Assembly (NCBI GenBank): GCA_934525735.1
Contig: CAKSZM010000055.1
Coordinates: 1-12,412 of the forward strand
Length of the DNA: 12,412 nt
Reading direction: 5' to 3'
Source of the DNA: an uncultured Faecalibacterium sp.
GTDB lineage: Bacteria; Bacillota; Clostridia; Oscillospirales; Ruminococcaceae
Shown here: positions 12,261 through 12,412 of the stretch, piece by piece
Layout of the letters: every line of letters begins with the position of its first letter
Position numbering within the stretch: position 1 is the first letter of the stretch
Made by a program: the position numbers and the translations under genes
Notes under the pieces: model-generated
Told to the model about the DNA's origin: nothing
Seen by the model: only the letters and a program-made list of their open reading frames with translations
Database searches by the model: none

Positions 12261-12289
12261 AGCCTATGCGGCTCCGGGGCCGGATATTC
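12261..12289 (-). promoter_or_regulatory. Sigma-E-like promoter of spoIIID
   Basis: On the minus strand GAATATC (12289-12283), 14 bp, then CATAGGCT (12268-12261). The sigma-E pattern is KMATATT-N14-CATACAnT, so 6 of 7 and about 6 of 8 positions agree. spoIIID is a classical sigma-E target. Confidence 0.6.
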
Positions 12290-12300
12290 CGCGCCGGGGC

Positions 12301-12330
12301 TTGACTTTTGCCCCCGGGTTGCGCTATACT
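12301..12330 (+). promoter_or_regulatory. Promoter of the thiamine-regulated transcript
   Basis: TTGACT (12301-12306), 18 bp, then TATACT (12325-12330). Transcription should begin near 12337, about 12 bases before the riboswitch. Confidence 0.85.
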
Positions 12331-12348
12331 GACCACGGACATAAAAAC

Positions 12349-12412
12349 AGGGGCGCCGTAAGGCTGAGATCCGCACTGAGCGGAGTACCCTTTACCTGAT
12401 CCGGGCAATGCC
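12349..12412 (+). promoter_or_regulatory. TPP (thiamine pyrophosphate) riboswitch aptamer, cut by window end
   Basis: The conserved thi-box blocks appear in order: GGGGCGCC (12350-12357), GGCTGAGA (12362-12369), a variable CCGC/GCGG stem, ACCCTTTACCTGATCCGG, then GCAATGCC at the edge. Binding of TPP normally lowers expression of thiamine biosynthesis or uptake genes by termination or by hiding the ribosome site. The last P1 strand, expression platform and target gene lie beyond the window, so the mode cannot be told. Confidence 0.93.

Overview
The window reads as a chromosomal segment of a high-GC Firmicute of the Oscillospiraceae, most likely a Faecalibacterium. The strongest taxonomic clue is a gene at 7991-8404 (minus) whose product resembles the Microbial Anti-inflammatory Molecule (MAM) of Faecalibacterium prausnitzii, including the leader motif ending in a double glycine. 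The species call rests on remembered family resemblance, since no database search was possible.

Layout. The left edge (1-1097) is the 3' part of an XpaC-family membrane protein gene closed by an intrinsic terminator. A 540-base gap (1151-1687) follows, with a run of strong GC-rich hairpins ending in a second terminator, then the AT-rich upstream region of a two-gene Leloir operon, galK-galT (1688-4470), whose stop and start codons overlap. A tRNA-Ala(GGC) gene (4569-4644) has its own consensus promoter and terminator. From 4906 to 7257 three minus-strand genes follow: a GNAT/YoaP acetyltransferase, an AlkD-type DNA alkylation repair glycosylase, and a small RNHCP-domain zinc protein. Remnants of an XRE and a TetR regulator lie at 7388-7865. 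The MAM-like gene comes next, with its own terminator, promoter and upstream direct repeats.

The right third is a sporulation cluster: spoIIGA and sigE (protease and pro-sigma-E), then sigG, with spoIIID convergent to it. Sigma-F-like and sigma-E-like promoter sequences precede sigG and spoIIID. This fits the known cascade: SpoIIGA activates sigma-E, sigma-E drives spoIIID, and sigma-F drives sigG. Between sigE and sigG lies a 36-codon holin-like toxin gene on the minus strand. It faces a consensus plus-strand promoter and shares a bidirectional terminator with it, which is the arrangement of a type I toxin-antitoxin locus. The window ends inside a TPP riboswitch that should control a thiamine gene beyond the edge.

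The most unusual non-coding feature is a family of about 100-bp multi-hairpin repeats. Three tandem copies and a partial fourth lie directly upstream of spoIIGA (8667-8985). One diverged solitary copy lies in inverted orientation at 5813-5906. The copies differ by compensatory base changes that keep the stems, which points to selection on, or spread of, a folded structure.
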